Origin: Adiantum capillus-veneris | Lineage: Eukaryota > Streptophyta > Polypodiopsida > Polypodiales > Pteridaceae | Direction: 5' to 3' | Assembly (NCBI GenBank): GCA_014529385.2 | Contig: CM043950.1 | Span: 155,356,045-155,420,044 of the forward strand | DNA length: 64,000 bases | In this document: positions 11,050 to 22,860 of the stretch, in pieces | Position numbering within the stretch: position 1 is the stretch's first letter | Layout of the letters: every line of letters starts with the position of its first letter | Notes under the pieces: model-generated | The model's input: the letters and a program-made list of their open reading frames with translations, nothing else | Database searches by the model: none | Told to the model about the DNA's origin: nothing | Made by a program: the position numbers and the translations under genes

Positions 11050-11810
11050 TGATCACATGTTGATGATGAAATTGCATTGTTTCTAAGCATAAATGCTTGC
11101 GACAGCTCTTAAGAGTGTCTCATCTAGCTTCTCAAGAATATCTAACCTCTTAGATAGCTCATGGCCTCTCCACTCGAAGTCCTTGGCAACTCTAAGCATT
11201 GAAATCAAGAAATATATGGGCATTATGGCATTAAGAAAAAAAATGCCATGTTAAGTTCCAATTGATGTTTTGTAAGCTCCTATGTAGCCCATAAAGCTAA
11301 ATTTAGCTTTTGGTCCCAATCTACTCTTGATTTGCTTATTATCTTTGTGAGCATTGTGCATAAGATTTTATTTGAGCTCTCGGCCTATCCATTAGATTGA
11401 GGGTGATAGGGTGTTCATTTGCAATGGACTACCATGAATTCATCTAACAAAAGTTCTATCACTTTATTTATAAACTGAGTCTCTCTATTAATAACTATCT
11501 TAATTGGTAGCTCATATCTTGTAAAGATATTCTCATTTAAGAATTGTATTTGTTGTTCTTGTATCATTCTTTTGTGTCACATTTGCTTCTATCCATTTGG
11601 TCAAATAGTATGTGGCCACTATGATATATTGAGCATGTGTAATGATGTGATGGGGGTATTATACGTGCTATAAAATGTATACCCCATTTGGAAAATGCTC
11701 TTGTCCCCATCATTGATCATAAGGCATCTCGTTTCTTTGCATATACATTTTTGTTCATCGACATTCATCGCATCTTTTGAGGTAAGCTTTAGCATCCATA
11801 AATCACAATA
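11050..11810 (-). pseudogene. Ty3/gypsy integrase core, decayed
   Basis: Reading the minus strand with stops and shifts gives INRETQFINKVIELLLDEF, then TPYHPQSNG and AESSNKIL and a region ending VDWDQKLNLALWATYK. These match the catalytic-core half of Ty3/gypsy integrase, including the HPQ.NG.AE block that contains the catalytic Glu. The wording (HPQ.NG, AESSNK) is nearer to Athila/Tat-type elements than to chromoviruses. Numerous stops show that it is inactive. Confidence 0.6.
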
Positions 11811-11952
11811 CCATATTAGAGAGTTTCAGGCTTTAGAGCCAATTTGGGAATCACCAATGTCTTGAAGATTTAACCTTATGGACAAACCTAAAATTGCCTT
11901 CCACAAGATAGTACTTGAAAAGCTCTTCCGAGCCATTATCTCAAAACTTTGG

Positions 11953-12165
11953 CTAAGATTTGGCCATGTGGTCAAATATTAAGCTTGTTTTGAAAGTGTA
12001 AACTAGGAAACTCCCAGATTCATTAATATGGTGTTTAAGGTAGGCCACCAAATTCCCGCAAACAAGAATTTCTTTTACAATTTTGTCGATAGAAAAATGT
12101 CCATGTGCTTGTCTAGCATGAGCTTGCGCGAGAATAGAAATGTATTTGCTCTTTGTGGCACACAT
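11953..12165 (-). pseudogene. integrase N-terminal (H2C2) region, decayed
   Basis: The frame AHARQAHGHFSIDKIVKEIL fits the HH half of the integrase zinc-binding domain, followed by sequence where the two Cys are lost or shifted. It lies in the expected order between the RNase H and integrase core of the same minus-strand element. Confidence 0.5.
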
Positions 12166-12698
12166 CTATAGTTGATCATCCTCTCCTCTTCTCTCCTGTA
12201 GAGATAGTCTTCAATCAACATGTAATTCTCTGCTTAAGTTTGAATGGATTTAATCCTGGATTTGCTCAACCCTTCTGGTAAAGTTCATGTCATTAGCTAA
12301 TCCATGATGTATGAGCTCCAATTGGGTGTTACAATGATTCTGCAAAATGTCACATGTTTTGCATGTGCTTTGGTTGCACAAATGTTACATGAACTAATAT
12401 AGTCATAAGCACTTTTTGCATTTTAATCCAATATACATCTGGTTTCCTCAATCTTGTATATGTATGTGCTTTACCATTGTCAACCCCCGTATTTTATACA
12501 TGAGCTTGGTTCAAATACATGCGACTGTCGTCTAACTCTATACATAGCCTTAATATACCATCATTTCCTTGCTTATGTAGCCTTCCAGGTAATAGCACAA
12601 GTGTTTTGGTTTCTTCATTGATGAATGGCTACCTTTCAGCTTATAAGGATCCAATGGTGTGAAAAGGTATAACATATTCACTCCACCTTGATACCATT

Positions 12699-12881
12699 TC
12701 AATGTTTTAACAAAAAATCAAACAAGTCATCATTGATCTCAATGGGTGCTTCCCTATGAGTCAATCTTGACAAATGGTCAGCCCTTTGATAAGTCGTTCC
12801 CTTCTTCACCACAAACTCAAGAAATATAATGAACCATCTAACAATACACCCTATATTGTAAGGTTTGTTCACCAGGTACAA
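12699..12881 (-). pseudogene. RNase H C-terminal end, decayed
   Basis: FLEFVVKKGTTYQRADHLSR matches the end of Ty3/gypsy RNase H (F...V.Y..G..N..AD.LSR). It lies between the RT and integrase pieces in the correct minus-strand order. Confidence 0.6.
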
Positions 12882-13329
12882 TAGTGTCTTATGATCTTAA
12901 AAAATACAAATTTGTTTTTGTGAAAAGGTAGTTTCTAAACTTATTCACAACATAAATCATTCATAATCCTTCTCTTTCCATGGTCGTATAACTATTCTTT
13001 TCATTATTCAATTGATATCGGAGTAACATATAGGAAAATCCATGTTGTTCTCTCTAGAGTGTGCTAGAATGCATCCTATAGCATAAGATGATGCATTGAT
13101 GTGGACATGAAAAGCTTTGTCCAATTAGGAGATTTCAAAATTGGAGCAAAACTCAATCTTTGCTTCAATGTCTAGAATGCTTCCTCACATTTGTGGATCC
13201 ACTCAAATTTCATAATAAGGGAGTAGAGAGGTTTGGCAATAATTGTATACATATAAATGAATTACCTATAGTATCCACAATGGCTCATGAAGGCCTCCCT
13301 AAATTTTGGAAGTCTTGGTAGAGCAGCAA

Positions 13330-13680
13330 TCACTTGAATCTTCTCAAGATCCGTAAAAATACTATTTTTGACACAATGTATCCTAAAATCTTTCCTTGTC
13401 TTACCATGAAGACACATATATCTAAATCTAAGTAGATGCAATATGTTCTACACTTTTCAAAGGTCTTTTTTAACTGTTCTAAATGTTCATTTCTCAATAG
13501 ATAATGCACACATAAGTCATCCATATAAATTTCTAAGAATTGTCTTAGATACTTCTTAAAAGCATGGATCAATCAACCTTTGGAATGTGGCAAGTGCATT
13601 TGTTAAGCCAAATGTAATTTCTTTGTGAGAAAATTTATCTCATTCTATAGCAAAATTGTCTTATGTAGATCCTCTGGCTT
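13330..13680 (-). pseudogene. Ty3/gypsy reverse transcriptase fragment
   Basis: The frame 13572-13330 holds IYMDDLCVHYLLRNEHLEQL, the YxDD catalytic motif plus the following helix of Ty3/gypsy RT. Upstream, near 13600, a shifted frame shows the usual preceding 'PFGL.NA...F' region in degraded form. The enzyme would copy element RNA to DNA. Only part of the domain is left. Confidence 0.65.
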
Positions 13681-13689
13681 TATGGCAAG

Positions 13690-15220
13690 CTGATTACTTT
13701 TGTTGGTTGTGTATCATATGATGGTTGTGCAACATCATCTATACTAATCCAAGAAGGATGACCTTCACTATTGAGAAGATCTTTACACTCCTCAATGATT
13801 ATATTTACCTCTGGTATCACTTTGGATTTGTTCTGTAACAGGGGGAAATGAATCGTGATACATGTACCTTAGTGGCCAAAAAATGTGATGAAATCTTGTC
13901 CAAAGCTTGCCCTTGGTACCTTGATACACAATATGTACTTTTGTATGTGATTGGGCTTGGTTTAGGTCAACTAAAAATCCAACCCTAGTCTCCTTTTTGA
14001 ACTCCTTTTGGAATTTTGTTTTTGGGAGTATGTTTTTACAGATCTTTGCTACAAATTGTTTGGATTTTTTAATCTTAGATGGGGAACATGGATTGCGATC
14101 CATGTTCCATCTCTTTTGGACATGAAAATTGGTCAGTTGGTAGACACTTCTGTTTGATCTCATCTCCAAAATCTTTTTGGATTTGGACCGTAAAAAGTAG
14201 AAAACCCCCAAATTTTAATCAGATAGACTAACTTTAGGTTTTTCCACTTTTCTCCTTTTGAGTGGGTTTTTTATTTTAATTTGATCCCAAACTTTGGTTT
14301 CACTTGATAAAAGTCAATATTTCTCAGTGGGTCTCTGTTTTGCACTAATTTGCCTCAGCTTTCATGTCTTTACCATCAAGTTTTATGGTCTTCTTGTTTC
14401 AAATATGGTTTTATGCTCTTTTTGCCTTGGATCTTTTTATCCCAATTTCATGATAATGATTTCTACTTGCTCTATTCTTATATGCTAGAAAGAAATAAGA
14501 AGCAAAATTAATTTTGATTTCAATTTGATCCCAAACTTTGGTTCAGATGATAGAAGTCAACATTTCTCGATTGGTCTCTATTTTGCACTAATCTGCCTCT
14601 AAGGACAAGGATCACGATCCATGTTGCACCATATAATCTGCTGAAAATTTTAATTTTGTCTCTGATGAGTTTTTTGAGGATCTTTGACACCCTCTTTTTG
14701 GTTTTGAATTAACTTTCCGGTCTCTACCATCAAATTTTTAGTATTTCAAATCTCTTTGGCACCCTCATTTTTTTGTTTTGAATCAGCTTTCATGTCTCTA
14801 ACATCAAATTTCCAGTATTTCAAAGTTATGGTCTTCTTGTCCCAAATATGATTTTCTGCTCTTTATGCCTCAATCTTTTCAGCCCAATTTGATAGTAATG
14901 ACTTATACTTACTCAATTCCTATGTACTAAAAGGAAATAAGAAACAAATTTGAACAAAACAATGTACATAAAAGTCGTAACGGAAAATGGAACAACATAA
15001 TGAAAAAATTTAAAGAATGAAATGTGTTGGGTATCTCACTCACAACTCTCTTTACCCTTCAAGGATAGATCTAGCCAATCCCTCAACCCTAGAGTCTATC
15101 AAGTACTAAACCGACGTTTAACTCCTTTGCAACCGCGGATGTGTATGGAATGGATGACAATTCTTCGTATAACAAAACTCTAAATACGTATTATGTCACT
15201 CACCACCTAAGGATCATTCT
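13690..15220 (-). other. gag/leader region of the old minus-strand gypsy element, largely unreadable
   Basis: It lies between the RT piece and a primer-binding site. A 139-residue minus-strand frame (14211-13792) has a basic composition but no recognised domain. The stretch 14270-14955 is made of repeated segments, listed separately. No CCHC knuckle was found. Confidence 0.35.
14270..14955. repeat. imperfect duplicated segments
   Basis: The phrase 'tttgatcccaaactttgg' followed by 'aaagtcaa.atttctc' and 'tttgcactaat.tgcctc' occurs at about 14279-14355 and 14520-14595. The phrase 'cagctttcatgtct' plus the next 150 bases (to 'aaagaaataagaa') occurs at about 14355-14505 and 14785-14950. These are diverged local duplications. 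Confidence 0.7.
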
Positions 15221-15236
15221 CCGACAATAGTGCCAA
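15221..15236 (-). other. primer-binding site, Athila/Tat-like
   Basis: On the minus strand TTGGCACTATTGTCGG resembles the TTGGCGCCGTTGTCGGGGA type of primer site used by Athila/Tat elements, with the differences mostly G-to-A or C-to-T, as expected from methylated-cytosine decay. It is directly preceded by ...CTAACA, a typical LTR end. Confidence 0.5.
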
Positions 15237-16020
15237 TGTTAGCGGGTCGTCGCCCCAATAGACGTCCATAGCATTGCTTTTTGGCACTAACATACTCTTG
15301 TCAATACTCAGGGGAGTGACTCGGATGGGGCACAAAGACTCTTTGAGGGTGTCAACCTCAAGACGTGAACCTAAAAAGCAAACATGCTAGTCTCTATAAG
15401 CAATTCAACAACTCACAAACCAAAAAATATGTCGCTGTCCTATCTCACCACTCTCAGCCATCACTATTTCAATGACTAAACAGGCTCGGATAGCCAACGA
15501 AACTTTAGGGAAAGCTATGCCAGATCTAAGGGGACATATCTACAAAGTCTGACAGTATTTCTACAAGGAGTAAAAATCACAAACCATCATTTACCAAGTC
15601 ATAAAAACTACAACATAACCATTCAAATAGGTCACTCTAAGGTCTAATTACACTCTCCAATAGTCAAAATTTCATAAAACAAAAATTTAAGCACTCAAAA
15701 CTAAAGATGAGGTTTACATACGCTTAATCACAAACCACAACATAACTTAAAATGCTTACACTTGAATGAAAGAGCAAGAGAAGAGGAATAGGATGTAAGT
15801 TTTGAAATTTGAAATAGATTATCCGATCAAGAGCTATGTTGATTACAAAGTAAAGTTGAGAAGCAGCTTGATAGCATGCACAGCAGAGCTCCTTCTTTTT
15901 TCAAAAGATTGTCTATTCTTTTCAAACTAGAGCTATTGTCTTTTATACCTAGGGTTAAAAAATGACCAATGGCCAAGTACTTTAGGCCTTCATACGTGAT
16001 AAGACATTACAACTCAAAAA
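15237..16020 (-). repeat. probable 5' LTR of the old minus-strand gypsy element (far end unclear)
   Basis: It begins TGTTAGCGGG next to the primer site. There is no long frame. The right boundary is approximate because no second LTR copy was found in the window. Confidence 0.35.
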
Positions 16021-18389
16021 TATGTAGCTCTCTGCATTGGAATGCGGTTTACAGTCATTTTGATTGCAAGATTATTGGTAGTCCACTCTCTACCAAGCTA
16101 ATTTTAGCATAGAGAAAGCTTACAAAGTTTTTTCAATGGACATCACGATTGAATAATGGTCTTAATTTTCTTGGTTTGAAAAATATTCATTAAGAGTAGA
16201 GTTTTTGATGAACCATTGGTTGTTTAAGAGTCTAGGAGGGCATATTTCCTTGCAGAAAACGTATCTACTTCATTAAAGATATACTAAATGATAGGGCGCA
16301 AAGTGTTATTATTTGTAAATGCTTGTGCTAAAATTGACATGGGTTTATCATTATTATCCTTTATGGCAAAAGATCCAAAAGTGGTTGATACCTTTTGAGC
16401 ATGTTCATCCTCTGGATGAGTCCAAAAGGTTGGTAGATTGAAGCCTTAATCGGGCCACCCTTGCTAGTTGTCTCTACCTGAGCATTTTGTGCATTCAATT
16501 CATGTTTTTCTCCTTCCTAGACCATGGGTTCATGATTATGAAAATAGCATTTTGAAAATGAAAAAGCCTTTTTCTTGATGAAACAATAAGGATTGATATG
16601 GAATGGTAAAATGCCTTTAAAATGTCAGCTTTTTCTATGACACTACTTGCTTGGAGTTCTTCTCATTGGGTCTTTCCTGGCAAGGTGCCATGTGACATCC
16701 TCTCTTTGTTATGTTTATGGCACATCTATTGAAATGGTTCCTCATTTATTTTGAAATTGTAATACCTCTGGTACATTACTAGATTACACAACAAGCCTTC
16801 ATCGAGCTCATTTCCTCCCAATGTCTTTTGAGAAACATTTTAGGCTGCTTAGTATTCTTGCTCCTACTCTTACACCATACATAGATTTTTTAACTTACTT
16901 CAGTATAGCTTCGATGGGTGCTAGCCACGTGGACGATTTGGCAATCCAAAATCGATCAGTTTTTTGTGAGTCTCCGATTCATATACTTTTCTTTTTCAAA
17001 CAATCTTTGCATCAATTTTTTTATGATTGTCTTTGCAGAGATTGACTCAACATTGTATGCCTCTTTCTCAAATGTGTTTTAACTATGCCTTTGCTCACTA
17101 TGAACTTGGGCATTTCCATCTTGTGATATACTTTGTGGGTTTTTCTCATGTTGAGGTTTGCCACTAGTAATTAGAAGTGATTTACCAAAAGAAAAAGTGA
17201 GTGTGTGCCCAAGCACCATACTCAATGAGATTGTGGGCCCGCCACCTCTTCATTATGATATGTAAGTAAAGCTTGATGTCAGTACGTATTTCTAATAACT
17301 ACTTTAGGGAGTGTTGCTTAGTTTTTCCTCGAACCTATAAAAGAACAAACAATGGTTTTGTGAACATCATACTCTTATAGAAGTTTTAAGGTTTTGTGAG
17401 CTAGTATTAAACAATGTTTCCATGAACATTGTGCCCCAATAGGAGTTTTAAAGCTTTGTTAGTCAATATTCTAGTGTTTTTCTTGTCACATTTTCAATTA
17501 GATAAATCCTTCTTGACTGAAAGTCAAATGATAACTTGTACACCCTAAGATCGCTCTTAATGACAAGACGATAATGACTGTGTAAAAATCCCATCACAAA
17601 CTGATTCCATGACACCGAACATGTACCTAACCTCTCAAAGGTTTACTAATAGTGGACATGCATGCCCCTCTATGATAGAGTGCATTTTAGTCATTGCCCT
17701 AGCTAACTCAGAAAACCTACGTTACCCTTGTGTTGGCATGTGTGTTTTTAATATAATTATATTTCTTACTCACAAAAGAACACTTTACATGCTCAAGACA
17801 CTTGACTCTTAACCTCAAGACAATGAACACAACTTCTTTTCTATTATACAATTTTACACCTCAAAGTAAGAATGACAAGTGCATTCTTGTTACTTTTCCT
17901 ACATATCAAGAACTTAGAATCACAAAAGTAGAAAAGTAGATATCCTTGGTCTTCATTTTCAATGTTAAATAAAAAATACCCTAAGAAGATTTAACAAGGG
18001 TAGAACTCTCACCTACATCTATGTAAACAAACCAAGCAAGCAATTAGTTTTGAATACATTTAGCATGTCACTGAGCATATCCTAAGCAATACAAATCTTT
18101 TGTGACATGAAGTGTTACATATAACATCTACTTTATTTGCGATATGCCATCAACCAATTTCTCCCTCCTAATGTATGTTCAACATTTTTTTGAGAACTCT
18201 TTGCATTTCATTGCTTTTGGTCAAAGACCCATAGAACATATTGCAACAATAAGAAAACTACGCATATCCGTCAAACGATACACATGTATGTATGGCACTA
18301 TGCTTGTATGCATTTTTGTGTGTCCATGCCATTAATTCATGGGTGTTGCGTGAATATTGAATATATTTATTACCATGTGTATGCGTGTG

Positions 18390-18390
<1 letters not shown>
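16021..18390. other. AT-rich region without supportable genes
   Basis: Short frames only, none with family resemblance. Old degraded repeats are likely. Confidence 0.35.

Positions 18391-18391
<1 letters not shown>

Positions 18392-18441
<50 letters not shown>
18392..18441. repeat. (GA)n microsatellite
   Basis: Pure GA run directly against the 3' end of SINE copy 1 (minus strand), so it may derive from its tail. Confidence 0.92.
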
Positions 18442-18445
<4 letters not shown>

Positions 18446-18562
18446 TTAATGTCGTAGGAAACTATCCCAAGAGACCTTAAAGATGTATCCAACGAGGAGA
18501 GTTTTGCTCAAAACCTGTTATTCAAGAGGGAAATGGCATAACCAATCTACCACTTGGGAGAT
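18442..18562 (-). mobile_element. SINE-like element, copy 1
   Basis: On the minus strand the copy begins near 'gtggtagattggttatgcc', which fits a pol III A box (TRGYnnAnnnG). About 40 bases on it carries a degenerate B-box region, more intact in copy 2. It ends 'cctacgacattaaaatt' followed by (CT)n. The length (about 120 bases), the A/B-box-like head and the simple tail fit a tRNA-derived SINE. It is about 85% like copy 2 by eye. Confidence 0.5.
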
Positions 18563-18629
18563 AGAAAGGTTACACCATTTTCCTCTTTTTATTAGCACGC
18601 ACGCACACGCACACCCGAGAAGAGGAGGA

Positions 18630-18743
18630 TTTTAACGTCGTAGGAAACTATCACCAGAGACCTTAAAGATCTATCCGACGAGGAGAGTTGAACTCAAACC
18701 CTGTTATTCAAGAGGGAAATGGCATAACCAATCTACCACACTT

Positions 18744-18750
<7 letters not shown>
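18630..18750 (-). mobile_element. SINE-like element, copy 2
   Basis: Minus strand: 'tggtagattggttatgcca' (A-box-like), then 'gggtttgagttcaactc' (B-box-like, compare GGTTCGAnTCC), then 'gatctttaaggtctct' and 'cctacgacgttaaaatcc'. The better-preserved B-box region supports a tRNA ancestry. A (GA)n run (18750-18791) follows on the plus strand. Confidence 0.5.

Positions 18751-18791
<41 letters not shown>
18750..18791. repeat. (GA)n microsatellite
   Basis: Pure GA run at the 5' side of SINE copy 2. Confidence 0.92.
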
Positions 18792-18793
<2 letters not shown>

Positions 18794-20355
18794 TGAGAAG
18801 ACGACACTTTAGGCCTAGGCATGGCAAGCAAAAAGCTAGGGTGCAAGTAAAGCGAGGGCAAAATGCAGACTATCATGAAAACTCTTAATAACAAAATATG
18901 TGTTCCTTGAAAACATTCAGCTAACTCTTCAAACAATGGGAACTCGAAACAATTGTAGCATGTAATCACATGCATGGCTCCTCTTCAATTGTGGGAAGAA
19001 GTTATCCCACACCAATGTGGATGCCTCATGTTGAAAGAAAACCAAAAAAGAGGGTTCAACATCAATGCTCCAAATAGTCATGAACAAAATTGTGTTCTTA
19101 AACTTAGAATGGATACAGATTTCTCTCAACCATATACCCTAATTCTCTTTTCTAAAATTGTACAAAACCGATATTACTGACCAAATTCCCTTTCTCTATA
19201 CTTCTTTCACCTCACAAAGATTCTTATGTCTTTTAAAAGACAAAGAATCATGACAAAATTTGCAGGAACAACTTCCACAAATTATGCTTGGAAGACTCCT
19301 TGAGAGAAGATGTTTATTATGAAGCGCTTGCAGCCAATTTACTTAAACAATGAAGAGCATAAAAGTGGAGCATTCTTTAAAGCTGACCACTGGATTTACA
19401 TATTTGATGTCAGTGATAATGAGGACAAGGTTGTGTGCCGAAGTGGTAAACCTGATTCAAGGTTGGGGTGACTATATCTCTGCATCTGTGCCAGATGAAG
19501 CTTTTAAGCTTGCTTCTTGTATCTCTCTCCGAGAAGCCTCCCATAGTTGGTTCTCAATGCCAAGCCTTCGCATCTCAACCAGTCCCCGATCCACTGCTCA
19601 GATTGCGCCACAAACAGAGAGTGAAAAGAGTCAGGAGAGCTTAATTGAAATCTCCTATTAACGTCAGCAAAATGGTAGAATGACAACAATCAGGAAACAA
19701 TAATAGAGATGAATGGAAAGCAAGCCTAAAAGTTTCCCGCCCAATACCTCCCCACGGATGTGTTAGCAGACCCTATATCTACAAGGGTAATGTTCCTGCA
19801 TCCCTTACTCCCCCTCACAAAGCTGGCAGACCATATCCTTTTTCTCTGAATCCTGCCATTCTTAGCTGATGTAGTGAGATATGGTTCTGTCCAATCGCTG
19901 TGTGCAATTGATGTGATAGCTGGGTATCCTTTTTACTTGGCCCGATAATGAAGCCATCCACGGACAGCTAGAGAAATTGACTCCTGTAGTACACTGTTCT
20001 TGTGGCATGGGGAAAACTTGGCCTGATCCAGGTCCTGTATATGTTCAATCTCAGTGCATCCATTCTAATTACCTAGCATAGTTCTGTGATGTGCACGTCT
20101 GAGTCTCCTCCTGGGATAGACATGGTCGTCTCCCTCATGCAGGTTTGCCAACTGAACACGCAACCCCTACTCCCTAGTGCTGTTGCGCAAATCTTCACTG
20201 CTGGCAGCTGAAGGCTGGGTGCTGTTGCTGTCGTCGACCTTCCTGTAGTTAGACGCCACCAGCATCAACATATACATTGATTGCCTAGCCGCAGAAATGA
20301 TGGAGCAGAGCTGGGTTGGGGCATAGGTGAGCTGCCAAAGCACCCTAACGAAACT
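18792..20355. other. no recognisable gene
   Basis: Frames at 19350-19661 (+) and 19689-19504 (-) overlap each other and resemble no family known to me. The stretch 19720-20160 has higher GC than its surroundings but no readable product. Confidence 0.35.
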
Positions 20356-20357
20356 AG

Positions 20358-20860
20358 TGGAGACCAAGAGATAGATAGATTTCATTATCGTCCTCGGAGG
20401 TCAAATATGACCTGTGAGACCAAGAAAACATACATGGTTGGACCTATTACTAGAGGAGTACATGGGGAATCATGACAAATGTGGATACAACAAAATTGTG
20501 ACATGTGTCACTTAGGGGGGGAGAAGGGGAAGGGAAAGGTGGCTTGGGAATTTTTGGAGCCCGGAATTCCTCAATGATGACCTTGCCGCCTCGGTAGACG
20601 GCCCATTTACCAGTTGCTCTTGCTTCTCGAACCTTTTGGAGTTCTTGCTTCTTGACTTTGAGTGGCGGGGCTCAAGGCCTCGCTGATCCATACTTTGTTG
20701 TAGAAGTGCTATGCACGCCTGTTTAGTCTCGAAGACCAAGATGCCTTGGTTGATGGGGTGCAGCAGTTGTCGTGGTGAACCTTCTCAATTGTGCTGGGGT
20801 CGAACTCAGTTGGGTGAATGGCTTGGTTGAGCTTGACTAGTGTCGAGGTGTAGTCATCGC
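20358..20860 (-). mobile_element. 5'-truncated LINE-type insertion with a short simple tail
   Basis: The 3' end on the minus strand carries 'cttggtctcacaggtc', then 'gataatgaaatctatctatct'. This matches the 3' motif seen at five other places in the window and ends in a short (ATCT)n tail. An open minus-strand frame (20739-20512) upstream could be the end of its ORF, but I could not match it to the better LINE at 41 kb. Confidence 0.45.
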
Positions 20861-20876
20861 TCTCTCTCCACCAAGT

Positions 20877-20881
20877 AGAGA

Positions 20882-20931
<50 letters not shown>

Positions 20932-20942
20932 GAGAGAGAGAG
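20877..20942. repeat. (GA)n microsatellite
   Basis: Slightly interrupted GA run that continues the 3' tail of the adjacent minus-strand LINE end. Confidence 0.92.
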
Positions 20943-21030
20943 ATGAAATGTTTATTTACGTCTAGCAAAGACCTATGAGACCAGAAAAGTACATCATCAT
21001 CATATGATCCAAATATCCAATGTAGAAAAT
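20943..21030 (-). mobile_element. LINE 3'-end copy
   Basis: Minus strand: 'tacttttctggtctcatagg', then 'acgtaaataaacatttcatc', then (TC)n. It shares this end with copies at 20.4, 31.95, 35.35, 40.74 and 46.3 kb. Confidence 0.55.
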
Positions 21031-21152
21031 ACAAACGACTAAGGTAACAAAAGCAGAAGTTGTGAACATAGTGACTAGTAGAATGAGCTGGTGGCATATC
21101 TGCCAAAGCTTGGTCTCCTCGGTGGGTTGCACTTGTAAGTACCCTCACATGA

Positions 21153-21519
21153 ATGCTCTCACGGGCTGCTATATGCATAGCTCAATCCTTACAACAAAAG
21201 GTGATGGAAGAAGCACATAGTTCTCCCTATGCAGGCCATCAAGGTATTTTTGCAACTACTACTGCTCTCGAAAGGTTTTTCTTTTGGCCAACGCTCCGGA
21301 CAGACATTGAAAAATATGTTCGTGAGTGTTCGGTATGTCAAAAAGTGAAATATTACAAACATAAAGTTTATGGAAAGCTTCAACCACTCCCTGTGCCTAA
21401 CACACCATGGGAAAGCATTGCTATGGATTTTATTATAGACCTTCCTAAATCAAAGAATGGAAATGATGCAATTTGAACTATTATAGACACATTCACTAAG
21501 CAAGCACATTTGTCACCAG
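21153..21519 (+). pseudogene. chromovirus integrase, N-terminal part
   Basis: The plus-strand frame reads as the integrase zinc domain (H...H in EEAHSSPYAGHQG, then CSVCQKVKYYKHK) and the start of the catalytic core (WESIAMDFIIDLPKSKNG, first catalytic Asp). After an in-frame TGA (21475) the same reading continues with IDTFTKQAHLSP and is cut at 21519 by a 1.34-kb insertion. The integrase would insert element cDNA into chromosomes. It is clearly continuous with the piece starting at 22861. Confidence 0.8.
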
Positions 21520-22860
21520 GAGGTGTATTTTTCCTGTTGCCTTCCGTAAATAAGTACTAGATATTTTTATTTATTTTTATTTTTACTTGTATTCCCCGGA
21601 ACCCTTGAAAAGGTGCAAGTGGACATTGCATGGCCAGTGTGAAACGGCTGCGGCGGAATAGGTTTCTCACAGTGGGAGTCTGGATCGGTCAGTCTCGGAC
21701 TGGTCGGGCCAGTTAGCACTGAATTCTGATGAGTATGGAAGCCTGTGTGCGCCAAATGAAGTCTGGGCCACTCGGAAAGTCACTTATAACTTTATAAGTC
21801 AGTGGGAACTAGAGAATTAACTCAAAAGGGGCAAACTGGACACATGGCGGCTCCAGGCAGTTTAGCCACTTCCATCAGCAAGAGGGGACGCCCAATTTGA
21901 GAGAGGAGGCTGATTTGACTCATAAGTGAGCTACAGTGCGTGTGTGAGTAGTGGGTGCAGGTCTACAACTTTAATGGAAAGCTTGCCTTCTCCTCTGTCT
22001 CATGTAACGCGATGATTTGTTCTCGTGCATCTCTCTCTCCCCTTTGGCACATATGGTAATGCCCCACTAGTTGGACTACTTAGATGAACATGTACACTTC
22101 TGGGGGTTTATGCGCGTTTGCCAAGGCAAGAGCCTTCTGAACAGGAACCGGATTAGCTAATTGCTAATCCCCCACAGGTACGCACAATTCCATCGCGAAA
22201 GATTGCGAGTTTGGAGATTTTTCTTGCGTGAAAACTCGTCCATTTCACAGGGGAACTGTCCCATTGTGTGCGGGAGCCCTTGGGACACGCGTAGGCATGT
22301 TCGCTCCGCTAAAAACGATCCGAACAGCAAATTACAGCCTGCTGTGTTTTTCTGCAGGTTTAGGGTTTCACACCTAAACTGCAAGGGAACCCCGGGGGAG
22401 CCTCGTGAGAGCCTTGAGATGCGTGCACAAGCTTTTGGGCACCTGGCAGTGAAAAACAAAGAATTACAGCCCACTGAATTTCTGTGACAGCTCACCAGAA
22501 AGCTTCCAGATAGCGAGGGAATCCGTCCTAGATAGGTGCTTTTGACCTACAGGGGTTTTTGCACCGTTATGCTGCCAAAATCAGGTCGAAAACCTGCGTT
22601 TTCAGCCCTCGCCAGGTTTGGACAGCTTTGTGAAAGCTTGTGCGATGTGGTCGGATCGTCTACCTTAATTTGAATAAAGAAATACCGAAAGGGGCACCAG
22701 TCTTTGGGGCCTACAAGGTGTCGGTCTCGTGTGCGCAGTGACATTCTCGTCGCTAGACGCAACTATGTTCTCTTCCCTTCTCAGTGCTCTGTGTAAAGTT
22801 AACAGGTAATTGAAATAGTACCGCCCTCTACGCTGTACAGGCCGGTTATAACATTTCCTT
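21520..22860. mobile_element. unidentified 1.34-kb insertion inside an integrase gene
   Basis: The integrase reading stops at ...HLSP and resumes with PVKKTIKAIT, so the inserted segment is defined to within a few bases. CCAG is present on both sides (21516-21519 and 22861-22864; as 5-mers ACCAG and TCCAG). The insert has no recognisable coding domain, no convincing terminal inverted repeats and no polyA tail. It contains TGTATTTTTCC near its start and GGTTATAACA near its end, so a solo LTR is possible, but those TG/CA ends do not abut the duplicated CCAG. Confidence 0.6.

Noticed and set aside
18442-18750. Two tRNA genes
   Set aside because: The A- and B-box-like sequences are present but no complete cloverleaf could be drawn; the 120-base repeated unit fits SINEs better.
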